60,997 nucleotides of DNA from Granulicoccus phenolivorans DSM 17626 = NBRC 107789 = JCM 15570 (GTDB lineage: Bacteria; Actinomycetota; Actinomycetes; Propionibacteriales; Propionibacteriaceae), in the NCBI RefSeq assembly GCF_000423085.1, contig NZ_AUHH01000025.1, forward strand, positions 1 through 60,997, given 5' to 3'. The notes under the pieces were generated by a model, which saw nothing but the letters and a program-made list of their open reading frames with translations, had not been told where the DNA came from and made no database searches. Made by a program: the position numbers and the translations under genes. Each line of letters opens with the position of its first letter. Within the stretch, counting starts at the first letter, position 1. Positions 18,091-27,898 of the stretch are shown piece by piece.

Positions 18091-19863
18091 GTGGTCGCCC
18101 CCTGGATGTTGCTGACCCAGCGCAAGCGCGACGGGCGCAGCCTGCGTCGGATCCCGGTCGCGATTCCGACCAAGGTGCAGGGCACCGACGCCCTCTTCCT
18201 GGTGCTGCGGCGCATGCGCGCACCGCTGATCACGATCGTGGTGATCTTCACCATCGCCACGATGGGCCTGTCGTTGATGCCCGGCCAGGACGCCGCGGGC
18301 CAACCGGCGCGGTTGACGCTGTTCGACTCGATCTACGTGATGACGTACACGATGACCACCATCGGGTTCGGCGAGATCCCCTATCCGTTCAGCTACCCGC
18401 AGCGGATGTGGATGACCCTGTCGATCTACCTGAGCGTGGTCGGCTGGACGTACGCCATCACCGCACTGTTCGGGCTGCTGCAGAACCAGGGTTTCCGCGA
18501 TGCCCTCGCGGTGTCCCGGTTCGAGCGTCGGGTCCGCAGCATCTCCGAGCCGTTCCTGATCGTGGCCGGGTACGGGGAGACCGGCCGGTTGGCCTGCCGG
18601 AACCTGGACGGTCTGGGTCGGCAGTTCGTGGTGATCGACCACGATGAGTCGCGGCTGGACAAGTTGGCGATCGACCAGTTGCAGGTCGACGCGCCGGCGA
18701 TCGTCGGGGATGTCGCCGATCCCGGTTTCCTGGGCATGGCCGGGCTGGGCCGCCCCAACTGCGAGGGGGTGCTGGCCCTCACCGAGGATGCGATCAACCT
18801 GTCGGTGGTGATGTCGGTGAACCTGCTGCGCCCGGAGATCCCGGTGATCGCGCGGGCGGTCGATCCGGAGATCGCGTCCCGGATGGCCGACTTCGATCCC
18901 GGGGCGGTGATCAATCCGTACGAGCGCTATGGCAACTACCTGGTGCTGGCGCTGCAGAAGCCGACGGTGTACCAGCTGGTGAACTGGCTGATCGCGCCGC
19001 CGGGAACCCCGATGCACCGGGCCACCGAGGGACTCACCGACGGCACCTGGGTGGTGGCCGGCCGGGGCACGTTCGCCGAGGAGGTCACCCTGGACCTCAC
19101 CCGATCCGGGCTGAATGTCCGGGTGGTCGATCCGCACGTGATCAATCCGGACATCTCCGACGCGGTCGGCATGGTCGCGGGAGACGACTCCGACGTGATG
19201 AACCTCGCGATCGCGGCCAAGGCCCGGCTGACCAAGCCGGAAATCTGGCTCAGCGTACGCCAGACCTCGGCCAAGACCGCGAAGACGCTGCAGGCCTTCG
19301 CCGCGGACTCGGTGTTCTCCCCCAGCGAGTTGGTCTCCCGGGAGACGATGGCCCGGATCGTGGCCCCGGCGTTCTGGGACTTCATCGAGTACGCCCTGCA
19401 CCAGCCGGAGGCCTGGGCGCAGGACCTGCGCGACGACCTGCTCGATGCCGTGGGAGGCGAATCCCCCACCATCTGGACGCTGGAACTGGTGCCGGAGTCA
19501 GCCCCGGCGTTGGTCCGGGCCCTGGCCCACCGGCCGATTCGGCTGAGCGACATCCTGCGGGACCCGACCGACCGGGACCGTACGCTCAGCGTCGCCGCAC
19601 TGGTCCTGCTGCGCACCGAGGACGAGCAGGACGCCTCCACCGTGCTGCCCGACGGCCAGACGCACCTGCGGGTCGGCGACCGGCTGGTTCTGGCCGGGAC
19701 CGATCGGGCCCTGAACGAGGTCGCGGTGACGCTGCGCTACGACTCCTCGGTGCACTATCTGGCAACGGGGGAGCGGCTGCCGGAGACAGCGGTCGGCCGG
19801 GCCCTGCGCCGGCTGTGGCGGATCCGGCGGCTGCGCCGGCGCCATGGCGAGCGCCGGCGCTGA
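18091..19863 (+). CDS. Two-TM potassium channel with RCK/TrkA domains
   Basis: The 590-residue product has TM1 at about residues 45-65, a pore loop with the filter TTIGFGE, TM2 (YLSVVGWTYAITALFGLL), and then a long cytoplasmic part. That part has a first RCK/TrkA-N Rossmann fold (VAGYGETGRLA, VVIDHDE), a second degenerate one (VVAGRGTFAEE), and a TrkA-C-like end (LRVGDRLVLAGTDRALNEVA). This is the architecture of ligand-gated K+ channels of the MthK/GsuK type with tandem RCK domains in one chain. The filter has GFGE instead of the usual GYGD. GTG at 18091 is assumed; the ATG five codons later is possible. The stop lies two bases from the stop of pdtaR. Confidence 0.9.
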   Translation: MVAPWMLLTQRKRDGRSLRRIPVAIPTKVQGTDALFLVLRRMRAPLITIVVIFTIATMGLSLMPGQDAAGQPARLTLFDSIYVMTYTMTTIGFGEIPYPFSYPQRMWMTLSIYLSVVGWTYAITALFGLLQNQGFRDALAVSRFERRVRSISEPFLIVAGYGETGRLACRNLDGLGRQFVVIDHDESRLDKLAIDQLQVDAPAIVGDVADPGFLGMAGLGRPNCEGVLALTEDAINLSVVMSVNLLRPEIPVIARAVDPEIASRMADFDPGAVINPYERYGNYLVLALQKPTVYQLVNWLIAPPGTPMHRATEGLTDGTWVVAGRGTFAEEVTLDLTRSGLNVRVVDPHVINPDISDAVGMVAGDDSDVMNLAIAAKARLTKPEIWLSVRQTSAKTAKTLQAFAADSVFSPSELVSRETMARIVAPAFWDFIEYALHQPEAWAQDLRDDLLDAVGGESPTIWTLELVPESAPALVRALAHRPIRLSDILRDPTDRDRTLSVAALVLLRTEDEQDASTVLPDGQTHLRVGDRLVLAGTDRALNEVAVTLRYDSSVHYLATGERLPETAVGRALRRLWRIRRLRRRHGERRR

Positions 19864-19865
19864 CC

Positions 19866-20519
19866 TCAGCTCTTCGCGCGGGACTTGCGCGCGGGTGACT
19901 TCCCGGCTTCGGCGATGATGCCGTCGGCCACCTCGCGCATCGACTTGCGCATGTCCATCGCGGTCTTCTGGATGAACCGGAAGGCCTCCGGCTCGCTCAT
20001 CCCGAGCCCGGTCTGCAGCAGCGCCTTGGCCTGGTCGACCGCCTTGCGGGAAGCCAGCCGTTCGGCCAGATCCTCCACCTCGGCCTCGACCGCGCGGATC
20101 TCGGCGTACCGGGCGATCGCAATCTCGATCGCGGGCACCACGTCGGAGGCGTCGAACGGCTTCACCACGTACGCCATCGCGCCGACCTCGCGGGCCTTCT
20201 CGACCAATTCCCGCTGGCTGAACGCGGTGAGCATGACGACCGGAGCGATCCGTTCCTCGGCGATCACCTGGGCGGCGGTCAGGCCGTCCATCTTGGGCAT
20301 CTTGATGTCCATCACGACCAGATCGGGGTCGAGCTCGCGGGCCAACTCGATCGCGGCCTCCCCATCGGCAGCCTGCCCGACGACCTCGTAGCCCTCCTCT
20401 TCGAGCAGTTCGACCAGATCGAGGCGGATCAATGCCTCATCCTCGGCCACCAGAACTCGGCTGGGCTGGTTCTGGTCCGACTCGGACCCTGAATCCGTCT
20501 TTGCACTCACGGGGGACAT
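19866..20519 (-). CDS. pdtaR: ANTAR-domain response regulator, PdtaR type
   Basis: The 217-residue product has a receiver domain (VLVAEDEALIRLDL, phosphate-accepting Asp in LVVMDIKMPKMDG, Thr in MLTAFS, Lys in YVVKPFD) and a C-terminal ANTAR domain (DQAKALLQTGLGMSEPEAFRF). ANTAR domains bind paired RNA hairpins to block termination; phosphorylation comes from a PdtaS-type kinase, which is not in the window. The gene order pyk, pdtaR, polA, rpsA, coaE, uvrB matches that of mycobacteria, with insertions. ATG at 20519 is chosen; a GTG three codons in is possible. No ANTAR target hairpin pair was identified nearby. Confidence 0.94.
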   Translation of the reverse strand: MSPVSAKTDSGSESDQNQPSRVLVAEDEALIRLDLVELLEEEGYEVVGQAADGEAAIELARELDPDLVVMDIKMPKMDGLTAAQVIAEERIAPVVMLTAFSQRELVEKAREVGAMAYVVKPFDASDVVPAIEIAIARYAEIRAVEAEVEDLAERLASRKAVDQAKALLQTGLGMSEPEAFRFIQKTAMDMRKSMREVADGIIAEAGKSPARKSRAKS

Positions 20520-20616
20520 TCTGCCACCAAACCCGCGGGGCACCGCATGCCGGGGAGCACGCCGGACCCTCGGTTCACCGATCCGGCCGTGGTACGTCCC
20601 GGCCGCGCGGATCCGC

Positions 20617-20622
20617 TACACT
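20617..20622 (+). promoter_or_regulatory. Possible -10 element for tRNA-Leu
   Basis: TACACT lies 14 bases before the mature 5' end of the tRNA gene, a suitable place for a -10 hexamer. No convincing -35 was found at 16-18 bases upstream. Confidence 0.4.
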
Positions 20623-20636
20623 TGGCAGGCGTTCGA

Positions 20637-20721
20637 GCCGGGGTGGCGGAACGGTATACGCGGACGGCTCAAACCCGTCTGGCCTTAACTGGCCTTAGGG
20701 GTTCGAATCCCCTCCTCGGTA
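20637..20721 (+). tRNA. tRNA-Leu (anticodon CAA)
   Basis: The 85-base gene folds as a class II tRNA. The acceptor stem pairs GCCGGGG with CCTCGGT (two G-U pairs), the anticodon stem GACGG/CCGTC encloses the loop CTCAAAC, so the anticodon is CAA, and the T arm is AGGGG-TTCGAAT-CCCCT. The long variable arm pairs GGCC with GGCC around TTAACT, which is diagnostic for Leu/Ser type tRNAs. The discriminator base is A, as needed for leucine. The 3' CCA is not encoded and must be added. Confidence 0.95.
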
Positions 20722-20766
20722 CGCAGGTGATCGGCCGGTCGGAGTTCCTCCGGCGGCCGATCCGCG

Positions 20767-20803
20767 GAAGGCTCTCCGAACCCGTCGGGTTCGGGGAGCC
20801 TTC
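20767..20803 (+). terminator. Hairpin after tRNA-Leu
   Basis: GAAGGCTCTCCGAACCC pairs over 17 positions, with one G-U, to its partner across a three-base loop, 46 bases after the tRNA. A smaller inverted repeat (GATCGGCC/GGCCGATC) lies between. This is a likely terminator of the tRNA transcript. Confidence 0.75.
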
Positions 20804-20834
20804 GGCATTTCCGGGTTTCGACGTCTTTGCGATC

Positions 20835-21470
20835 GTCACCTGGCGTCGCTCACCCGCCACGAGGGCCACGCTCCTTCGCCACGGGGCCTCGCTCACCCGC
20901 CACAGGGCCTCGCTCCATCGCCACGAGGCCTCGCTGCCTCGTGCCACCCACCAACCAGCGAAGCCTTACCCCGGCCAGCGAGGCGAGCAGGCCTCGCTCC
21001 CCGACACGAGTCTTCGCCGATTGAACCGGGAGGACGCTCCCCCGACGCAGGGCCTCGCTCACCGGCCACAGGGCACCGCTCACCCGCCACAGGGCCTCGC
21101 TCCCGGAGCCACCCACCAACCAGCGAAGCCTTGCCCCGGCCAGCGAGCCCAGCAGGCCTCGCTTCCCGACACGAGCCTTCGCCCCTTGCCCCGGGAGGAC
21201 GCTCCCCCGACACGGAGCCTCGCTCACCCGCTACGATCCTTCGCCTCTTGACCCCGGACATCGCTCACCCGACACAGGGCCACGCTCCCGAAGCCACCCA
21301 CCAACCAGCGAAGCCCTACCCCGGCCAGCGAGCCGAGCAGGCCTCGCTCCCCGACACGAGTCTTCGCCGATTGAACCGGGAGGACGCTCCCCCGACACGG
21401 AGCACCGCTCCCTCGCCACAGGGCACCGCTCACCCGCCACAGGGCCTCGCTCCCCGACACCAGCCTTGAT
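20835..21470. repeat. Gene-free repeat array with three 104-base copies
   Basis: No credible gene lies between the tRNA and the reductase gene. The stretch is built from short related units, such as GGGCCTCGCTCACCCGCCAC, and three longer copies at 20943-21046, 21108-21211 and 21293-21396. Each copy is 104 bases, starting GCCACCCACCAACCAGCG and ending GGAGGACGCTCCCCCGAC. The first and third copies are almost identical; the second differs more. The spacers of 61 and 81 bases consist of the short units. The open frames through it on both strands are a result of the repeats. The origin is unknown; there are no transposase genes or cas genes nearby. Confidence 0.85.
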
Positions 21471-21525
21471 CGAACCCGGGCCGCTCACCCACGACCGAGC
21501 ATCTGGCTCGGCCCGTCGCCGATCG

Positions 21526-22083
21526 TCACCGGGTCCGATAGTGCGCGTACCGCATGCCGCTGTCGAAGCACCGCTGGTCGACCAGGTCGAGGGCCAAGCG
21601 TACGCCGTCGGGGAAGAACGGCTTGCCGCCGCCGACGACCGTGCTGGTGGTGAACACGTGATAGTCGTCGACGAGACCGGCCCGGATCGCCTGGGCCGCG
21701 AGGTTCGGGCCGTCGACGGACAGGTCATCGGGACTGCGGGCCTTCAGCGCACGCACCGCAGCCGGATCGAAGGTCCGCTCGATCCGGGTCCGGGCGCTCG
21801 TAACCGACTCCAGAGTGGTGGAGTACACCACTTTGTCCGCGGCCCGCCAGTCCGCGGCGTACTGCGCGATGTACGGCGGCACATCGGGGCCGGCCTGCAC
21901 GCTCTCCCAGAACACCATCGTCTGGTACATCCGGCGGCCGTACAGGAAGGTCCGCACCGGAGCGAACAGGTCCCCGATGAAACTGTGCACCTGCTCGTCG
22001 GCCGGATCCCAGCCCAGATCCCCCTCGGCGGCCTCGACGTACCCGTCGAGGGAGGTGATCATCGAATAGATCAGCTTGGCCAT
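21526..22083 (-). CDS. Dihydrofolate reductase-like (RibD C-terminal) protein
   Basis: The 185-residue product belongs to the family with the RibD C-terminal/DHFR fold: LIYSMITSLDGYVEA at the start, FLYGRRMYQTMVFWES, a KVVYSTTL strand, DLSVDGPNLAAQAIRAGLVDDYHVF and GGGKPFF. Many members are stand-alone oxidoreductases of unknown substrate, not folate enzymes. The gene is divergent from the tetR gene, with 102 bases between that contain two palindromes, so it is probably a target of that repressor. The ATG at 22083 is the natural start. Confidence 0.9.
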   Translation of the reverse strand: MAKLIYSMITSLDGYVEAAEGDLGWDPADEQVHSFIGDLFAPVRTFLYGRRMYQTMVFWESVQAGPDVPPYIAQYAADWRAADKVVYSTTLESVTSARTRIERTFDPAAVRALKARSPDDLSVDGPNLAAQAIRAGLVDDYHVFTTSTVVGGGKPFFPDGVRLALDLVDQRCFDSGMRYAHYRTR

Positions 22084-22098
22084 GATGGCTCCTCTGCC

Positions 22099-22124
22099 AG
22101 AGGTGAGTCGTTCAACTCACCTCT
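22099..22124. promoter_or_regulatory. Palindromic operator 1 (TetR site)
   Basis: AGAGGTGAGT and ACTCACCTCT form a perfect 10-base inverted repeat around CGTTCA. It lies 15 bases before the reductase start codon, within its likely 5' leader or promoter. It shares the half-site GGTGAG with operator 2. Confidence 0.75.
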
Positions 22125-22146
22125 CAACGGTAGCTCTCCCGCCAAT

Positions 22147-22166
22147 GGTGAGTCAATGGTCTCACC
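22147..22166. promoter_or_regulatory. Palindromic operator 2 (TetR site)
   Basis: GGTGAG and CTCACC form an inverted repeat with an eight-base centre, 19 bases before the tetR start codon. The half-sites match those of operator 1, and CACCTCT continues the match on the right. A repressor bound here would cover the tetR promoter. Confidence 0.7.
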
Positions 22167-22185
22167 TCTGTGTCAGACTGGTTCC

Positions 22186-22821
22186 ATGCCCCGTGAACCC
22201 TCGCCGTATCACCAACAGGTCGCCGCCCGGAATCGGCAGGCGATCCTCGAGGCCGCCGGAGAACTCTTCCTGGAAACCGGGTACGACCGGACCTCCCTGG
22301 CCCGGGTCGCCGAACAGGCCGGCGTGTCCCGCGCCACCTTGTTCAAGCAGTTCCCCACCAAGGCCGAACTCTTCGAGGCCGTCGTGCTGACCGCCGGCAG
22401 CGCGAGCACGCCGGAGGTCGCGGTCCCGCCGGTCGGGGACCTGTACGCCGGGCTGGTCATCCTCGGGACGGCATACGTGGAACTGCTGTCCCGGCCCCGG
22501 ATGGAGAACCTGATCCGAACCCTGATCGCCGCCTCGCTGGAGTTTCCGGAACTGCGCGGGCGCACCTTCGACTTCGGCACCTTCCCGGTGTTCGTGGCGC
22601 TGGACCGCTATCTCCGCGCCGAGACCGAGGCCGGGTTCGCCCGGGTGGCGGATCCCGGCACAGCCGCGAGCCAGTTCCTCGGCATGATCTCCACGGTCGT
22701 GTTCTGGCCGCGGCTGATCCACGGGGGCTGGTCGCTCGGCCCGGTCCGGACCCGGGAAGTGGTCGAGGAGGCCGCCCGCACCATGGCGGCGCGGTACGCC
22801 GGACCGGAGCAGCCCGCGTAG
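22186..22821 (+). CDS. TetR-family transcriptional regulator
   Basis: The 211-residue product has a TetR_N helix-turn-helix domain at about residues 13-60 (RQAILEAAGELFLETGYDR, then VAEQAGVSRATLFKQFPTKAELFEAV) and a ligand-binding C-terminal domain of the usual length. It is divergent from the reductase gene, and the gap between them carries two palindromes with a common half-site. Control of itself and of the reductase gene is therefore likely. The inducer is unknown. The ATG at 22186 gives the normal N-terminal arm. Confidence 0.92.
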   Translation: MPREPSPYHQQVAARNRQAILEAAGELFLETGYDRTSLARVAEQAGVSRATLFKQFPTKAELFEAVVLTAGSASTPEVAVPPVGDLYAGLVILGTAYVELLSRPRMENLIRTLIAASLEFPELRGRTFDFGTFPVFVALDRYLRAETEAGFARVADPGTAASQFLGMISTVVFWPRLIHGGWSLGPVRTREVVEEAARTMAARYAGPEQPA

Positions 22822-22843
22822 CGGACCCCGCCGACCGGGGTGC

Positions 22844-24265
<1,422 letters not shown>

Positions 24266-24333
24266 ACCTCGAACCTATCCGACGCCCTTGCGACCCCGAC
24301 GGACAGGTCGCCTGCTCACCGGGTACGGCCGGC

Positions 24334-25254
24334 TCAGCCCTGCAACTGCTCCAGCGCCGAGCGCAGATCATCGGGATACGGCGAGGTGAAGGTGACCTCG
24401 GCCCCCGACCCCGGATGCACGAAACTCAGCTCGACCGCATGCAGCCACTGCCGGGTCAGCCCGAGCCGTGCCGCCAGCACCGGGTCCCCGCCGTAGGTCG
24501 GATCGCCGACACAGGGATGCCGGATCGCCTGCATGTGCACCCGGATCTGGTGCGTCCGCCCGGTCTCCAGGTGAATCTCCAGCAGGGTCGTCCCGACCAT
24601 CGCCTCGAGGGTCTCGTAGTGGGTGATGCTCGGCCGACCGCCGGCCAGCACAGCCATCTTGTAGTCCGCGCCCGGATGCCGGCCGATCGGCGCGTCGATG
24701 GTGCCGCTGAACGGGTCGGGATGGCCCTGGACGACGGTGTGGTAGACCTTGTGCACCGTCCGGTCCCGGAACGCCTGCTTGAGCACGGTGTACGCCCGTT
24801 CGCTCTTGGCCACCACCATCAGCCCGGAGGTCCCCACATCCAGGCGCTGGACGATGCCCTGCCGCTCCGGCGCGCCGGAGGTCGAGATCCGGAAGCCGGC
24901 CCCGGCCAGATGCTCCACCACCGAGGGACCGTCCCAGCCCAGGCTCGGATGGGCTGCCACCCCGGCGGGCTTGTCGACCACGACGATGTCGGCGTCGTCG
25001 TGCACGATGCGTACGCCGGCGACCACCAACGGGGTCACCCGGACCGCCCGGGACTCCTCGGGAATGTCCACCTCGAGCATCGCGCCCCCGCGGACCCGGT
25101 CGGACTTGCGCGCCCGGGTCCCGTCCAGGTGGATCCGCCCCTCGTCGGCCAACTCGGCCACCCGGCTGCGGGACAGGCCGGTCATCCGGGCCGCGGCGGC
25201 ATCGAGCCGGTCCCCCTCCAGCCCCTCGGGAACCAGCAGTACGCGCAGGCTCAT
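24334..25254 (-). CDS. RluA/RluD-family pseudouridine synthase
   Basis: This enzyme isomerises uridine to pseudouridine in RNA, most likely in 23S rRNA. The 306-residue product has an N-terminal S4 RNA-binding domain ([20 protein letters not shown]), [18 protein letters not shown], the catalytic Asp in [16 protein letters not shown], and [18 protein letters not shown]. The length and S4 domain fit RluD. Its ATG overlaps the lspA stop as ATGA, an old and conserved gene pair in bacteria. The target uridines cannot be told from sequence. Confidence 0.94.
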   Translation of the reverse strand: MSLRVLLVPEGLEGDRLDAAAARMTGLSRSRVAELADEGRIHLDGTRARKSDRVRGGAMLEVDIPEESRAVRVTPLVVAGVRIVHDDADIVVVDKPAGVAAHPSLGWDGPSVVEHLAGAGFRISTSGAPERQGIVQRLDVGTSGLMVVAKSERAYTVLKQAFRDRTVHKVYHTVVQGHPDPFSGTIDAPIGRHPGADYKMAVLAGGRPSITHYETLEAMVGTTLLEIHLETGRTHQIRVHMQAIRHPCVGDPTYGGDPVLAARLGLTRQWLHAVELSFVHPGSGAEVTFTSPYPDDLRSALEQLQG

Positions 25255-25850
25255 CGGTCGTCCCCCTCGGCCGGCCGCGACCGCTCCTGCGTCGACCCGC
25301 CGGCGTCGGCGCCCTCGGTGCTGGTGCGGCTCCCGTCCAGGCCTTCCCGGGTGAACAGCGAGATCACCACCAGCAGCACCGCGGCGGTGGTGACGCACAT
25401 GTCGGCGACGTTGAAGATCGCGAAGTTGGGCAGTTGCAGAAAGTCGACCACGTGCCCGACGAAGGGGCCGGGAGCCCGGAACAGGCGATCGGTCACATTG
25501 CCGAGGACCCCGGCGGTGACCAGGCCGAAGCCCAGGGCCCAGTTCACGCTGCCCAGCCGGGGCACGACCAGGACCGCGATGCCGATCAGCACCAGAATCG
25601 ACAGCACGGTGAAGATCCAGGTGTGCTGGGTGCCGATCGAGAAGGCGGCTCCGGGGTTCCAGATGAGCTGGAGCCGGAGCAGCCCCCCGAACAGGATCGG
25701 TGGATCGTTCGGATCGAGGTACGCCTCGGCCAACGCCTTGGTCAGTTGATCCAGCGCGAATCCGAGCACCGCCACCACCGCGAACAGCAGCACCGCCCGT
25801 CGGCGGGTGCGCGGATCGATGGTGCGGCGGACGGCCGTGGCGCCGGTCAC
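25251..25850 (-). CDS. lspA: Lipoprotein signal peptidase
   Basis: LspA is the membrane aspartyl protease that cuts the signal peptide from prolipoproteins. The product has four hydrophobic helices and the conserved elements [28 protein letters not shown] with the first catalytic Asp, and FNVADMCV with the second. A tail of about 30 polar residues follows. GTG at 25850 is used, giving 199 residues; the frame is open further up, but that would overlap the zinc-finger gene and adds nothing conserved. It is coupled to the rlu gene downstream by an ATGA overlap. Confidence 0.92.
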   Translation of the reverse strand: MTGATAVRRTIDPRTRRRAVLLFAVVAVLGFALDQLTKALAEAYLDPNDPPILFGGLLRLQLIWNPGAAFSIGTQHTWIFTVLSILVLIGIAVLVVPRLGSVNWALGFGLVTAGVLGNVTDRLFRAPGPFVGHVVDFLQLPNFAIFNVADMCVTTAAVLLVVISLFTREGLDGSRTSTEGADAGGSTQERSRPAEGDDR

Positions 25851-25884
25851 GAGCGCGGCGTCGCGGTTCCGGGCCGCCGATCGG

Positions 25885-26325
25885 TCATCGGCGCTCTGCC
25901 CGCTGCTTGCACGCCAGGCACATGGTCGCGCGCGGGTAGACCAGCAGACGCCCCTTGCCGATCGGTTCGCCACAGTTCTCGCAGCGACCGTAGGAGCCGA
26001 TCCGGATCATCCGCAGCGCCAGTTCGGTCTGCTCGAGCATCTCCCGGGCGTTGGCAGCCAGCGACATTTCCTGGTCCCGTTCGAAGTTGGCGGAACCGAC
26101 GTCGGCCGGATCCCGGCCGGCGCCGTCGCTGCCCTCGTGCAGCAGGCCGCGCAACTCGGCCTCGGACTGCTCGATCGATTCCCGGTGCTTGATGACCTCG
26201 GCCTTGAGGTCGGCGACCACCTCCATCAGCTCTTCCTCGGTCCAGGGCTCTTCGCCCTCGCGCACGGGGAGGTTGGCGGCGATCAGCGCCCGGTCAGGTG
26301 TGGCATCCACACGAGTCGAATCCAC
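25885..26325 (-). CDS. TraR/DksA-type C4 zinc-finger protein
   Basis: The 146-residue product has a long helical N-terminal part (EEELMEVVADLKAEV...) and a C-terminal zinc finger CENCG...CLACK with about 17 residues between the Cys pairs. This matches DksA/TraR proteins, which act in the secondary channel of RNA polymerase. The acidic coiled-coil tip residues of true DksA are not evident, so the target is uncertain. The position next to lspA and wag31 is common in actinobacteria. The start is GTG at 26325. Confidence 0.9.
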   Translation of the reverse strand: MDSTRVDATPDRALIAANLPVREGEEPWTEEELMEVVADLKAEVIKHRESIEQSEAELRGLLHEGSDGAGRDPADVGSANFERDQEMSLAANAREMLEQTELALRMIRIGSYGRCENCGEPIGKGRLLVYPRATMCLACKQRAERR

Positions 26326-26371
26326 GTCTAAAACTTTCGTCGGCGGTAGTGAGTGAAGGCAGCGTACACGA

Positions 26372-26395
26372 AAGGGCCCCGAAATCGAGGCCCTT
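26372..26395 (-). terminator. Hairpin after wag31
   Basis: AAGGGCC pairs with GGCCCTT around a ten-base loop that could pair further, 60 bases beyond the wag31 stop. It probably ends or attenuates the wag31 transcript before the zinc-finger gene. Confidence 0.55.
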
Positions 26396-26454
26396 GCGTG
26401 AGTTTGTGCAGTTGTTCAGCTGTGCGCGTCCGCCCCGGTAGGCCCGGGGTGGGG

Positions 26455-27402
26455 TCAGCGGTTGTTGTCGCCGAGCAGCGCGTCCAGGCGCGGAGTGTTT
26501 CCGGTCTGGGCGGCCGTCGAGCCACCCTGCGACGTCCCGGTGGGACGCTGCGAACCCTGCGGCTGCTGACGCTTCCCGGCCGACTCCTGAGCCAGTTCCG
26601 GCTTGTCGGCCGGCTCGAACACGCCCGCCTCGATCGACTCGATCTGGCTGCGCAGGTGGCTGGTCAGATTCGTCCGGTAGGAGTTCTCGAAGGTCCGCAG
26701 CTTGGACACCGAATCCTTCAGCGTGTCCCGCTCGGTCTCCAGCTTGGCGAACAGTTCGGTACGCCGCACGGCGACCTGACGGTCCAGGTCGGCAGCGCGG
26801 CCCTGGGCGTCGTTGACCATCTTCTCGGCGTTGACCCGGGCTTCGGACTCGACCCGATCGGCCTTGGTCCGGGCATCGGTGGTGATCTGGTTGGCCTTCT
26901 GGTTCGCGTCGTCCAGGGTCTTCTTGGACTCGGCCCTGGCCTCGGTGATCAGGCTCTCGGACTGCTCGGAGGCCATCTGGACCAGCCGGACGACGACCGG
27001 GGAGGCCTCGGCGGAGGTGGTCACGACGATCTTCTGGACGCCATCACCGGCGGTGGCGGTCGGCTGCTGCTGGGTCGCGGCGGCCGGGCGCGGGGCGGGG
27101 GCCTGCTGCTGCTGCGGGGCGGGGGCCTGCTGCGGCTGCGGCGCGGGAGCCGGCTGCTGGGCCACCTGCTGCGGCTGCGTCTGCTGCCGATCGGTCGCCT
27201 CGCGGCGATCCTCTCGCTGGGCATTGGCCTGCGCCTGCTTGAGCGCGTCGACCTGCTGCTTCAGCATCGAGTTCTCTTCGGTCATCTGGGCGAAGGATGC
27301 TTCCACGCGGTCGACGAACAGGTCGACTTCGGAGACCTCGTAGCCGGACCGCCGGGCCATGTGGAACTTAGTCTTGCGGACCTCGTCCAGTGTTAGCGTC
27401 AT
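26455..27402 (-). CDS. wag31: DivIVA-family polar growth protein Wag31
   Basis: Wag31 binds curved membrane at the poles and septum and directs polar wall growth in actinomycetes. The 315-residue product has the DivIVA N-terminal domain (LTLDEVRKTKFHMARRSG, then YEVSEVDLFVDRVEASF), a coiled coil, a Gln/Pro/Ala-rich linker of about 50 residues (repeats of QQAPAP type), and a long second coiled coil reaching to residue 260. The RSGY/SEVD part corresponds to the membrane-binding loop. The gene sits downstream of sepF-yggT as usual. The ATG at 27402 starts just ahead of the domain. Confidence 0.94.
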   Translation of the reverse strand: MTLTLDEVRKTKFHMARRSGYEVSEVDLFVDRVEASFAQMTEENSMLKQQVDALKQAQANAQREDRREATDRQQTQPQQVAQQPAPAPQPQQAPAPQQQQAPAPRPAAATQQQPTATAGDGVQKIVVTTSAEASPVVVRLVQMASEQSESLITEARAESKKTLDDANQKANQITTDARTKADRVESEARVNAEKMVNDAQGRAADLDRQVAVRRTELFAKLETERDTLKDSVSKLRTFENSYRTNLTSHLRSQIESIEAGVFEPADKPELAQESAGKRQQPQGSQRPTGTSQGGSTAAQTGNTPRLDALLGDNNR

Positions 27403-27544
27403 CGTTCACCTCAAGTTCCTCGGGCGTTGAACCACCCATTCGTGAAAACTGCAACGTTGGCACATTCGCACCGCGCGTCACGACAGTATCAGTCGCCCGA
27501 CACTTCGGCCGCAAGCCCCGCGGCGGTAGCACCACTTTACGGTA

Positions 27545-27561
27545 ACGCTCACGTTGAGCGT
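27545..27561 (-). terminator. Hairpin between yggT and wag31
   Basis: ACGCTCA and TGAGCGT pair around CGT, 26 bases beyond the yggT stop. It could be a weak terminator or an attenuator ahead of wag31, which has 184 bases of leader to itself. Confidence 0.4.
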
Positions 27562-27586
27562 GAGAGTTCCCGCCGCACCGAACCGC

Positions 27587-27892
27587 TCAGGCCATCGCCG
27601 GCACGATCATCGTCGCCCGGACGACGGTCTGCAGGACCAGGATCAGGATCCACAGGACCATGAAGCCGAGGTCCAGGGCGATGTTACCGATTCGCAGCGG
27701 CGGAATCACCTTGCCGAGCAGCCGCAGCGGCGGGTCGGTGATGGTGTAGATGACCTCGCAGATCACCAGCACCGGTCCGCGCGGCTGCCAGCCGCGCACG
27801 AGCAGCGGGATCCAGGAGAGCACCATCCGGGCAAACAGGATCGCCAGGTACAACCCCAGCAGGTTGTAGATGATTGTGCCGACCAGTGCCAC
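27587..27892 (-). CDS. YggT-family membrane protein
   Basis: The 101-residue product has two hydrophobic regions with the family pattern (NLLGLYLAILFARMVLSWIP and YTITDPPLRLLGKVIPPL). YggT proteins sit beside sepF in Gram-positive genomes and are linked to division or osmotic tolerance, without a known activity. GTG at 27892 starts six bases after the stop of sepF, so the two are translated together. Confidence 0.9.
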   Translation of the reverse strand: MALVGTIIYNLLGLYLAILFARMVLSWIPLLVRGWQPRGPVLVICEVIYTITDPPLRLLGKVIPPLRIGNIALDLGFMVLWILILVLQTVVRATMIVPAMA

Positions 27893-27898
27893 GAGACC

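Noticed and set aside
20835-21470. A CRISPR array or a protein-coding repeat gene
   Set aside because: The repeats are 104 bases with unequal, repeat-derived spacers and there are no cas genes. The translated frames have no start context and are plain products of the repeats.
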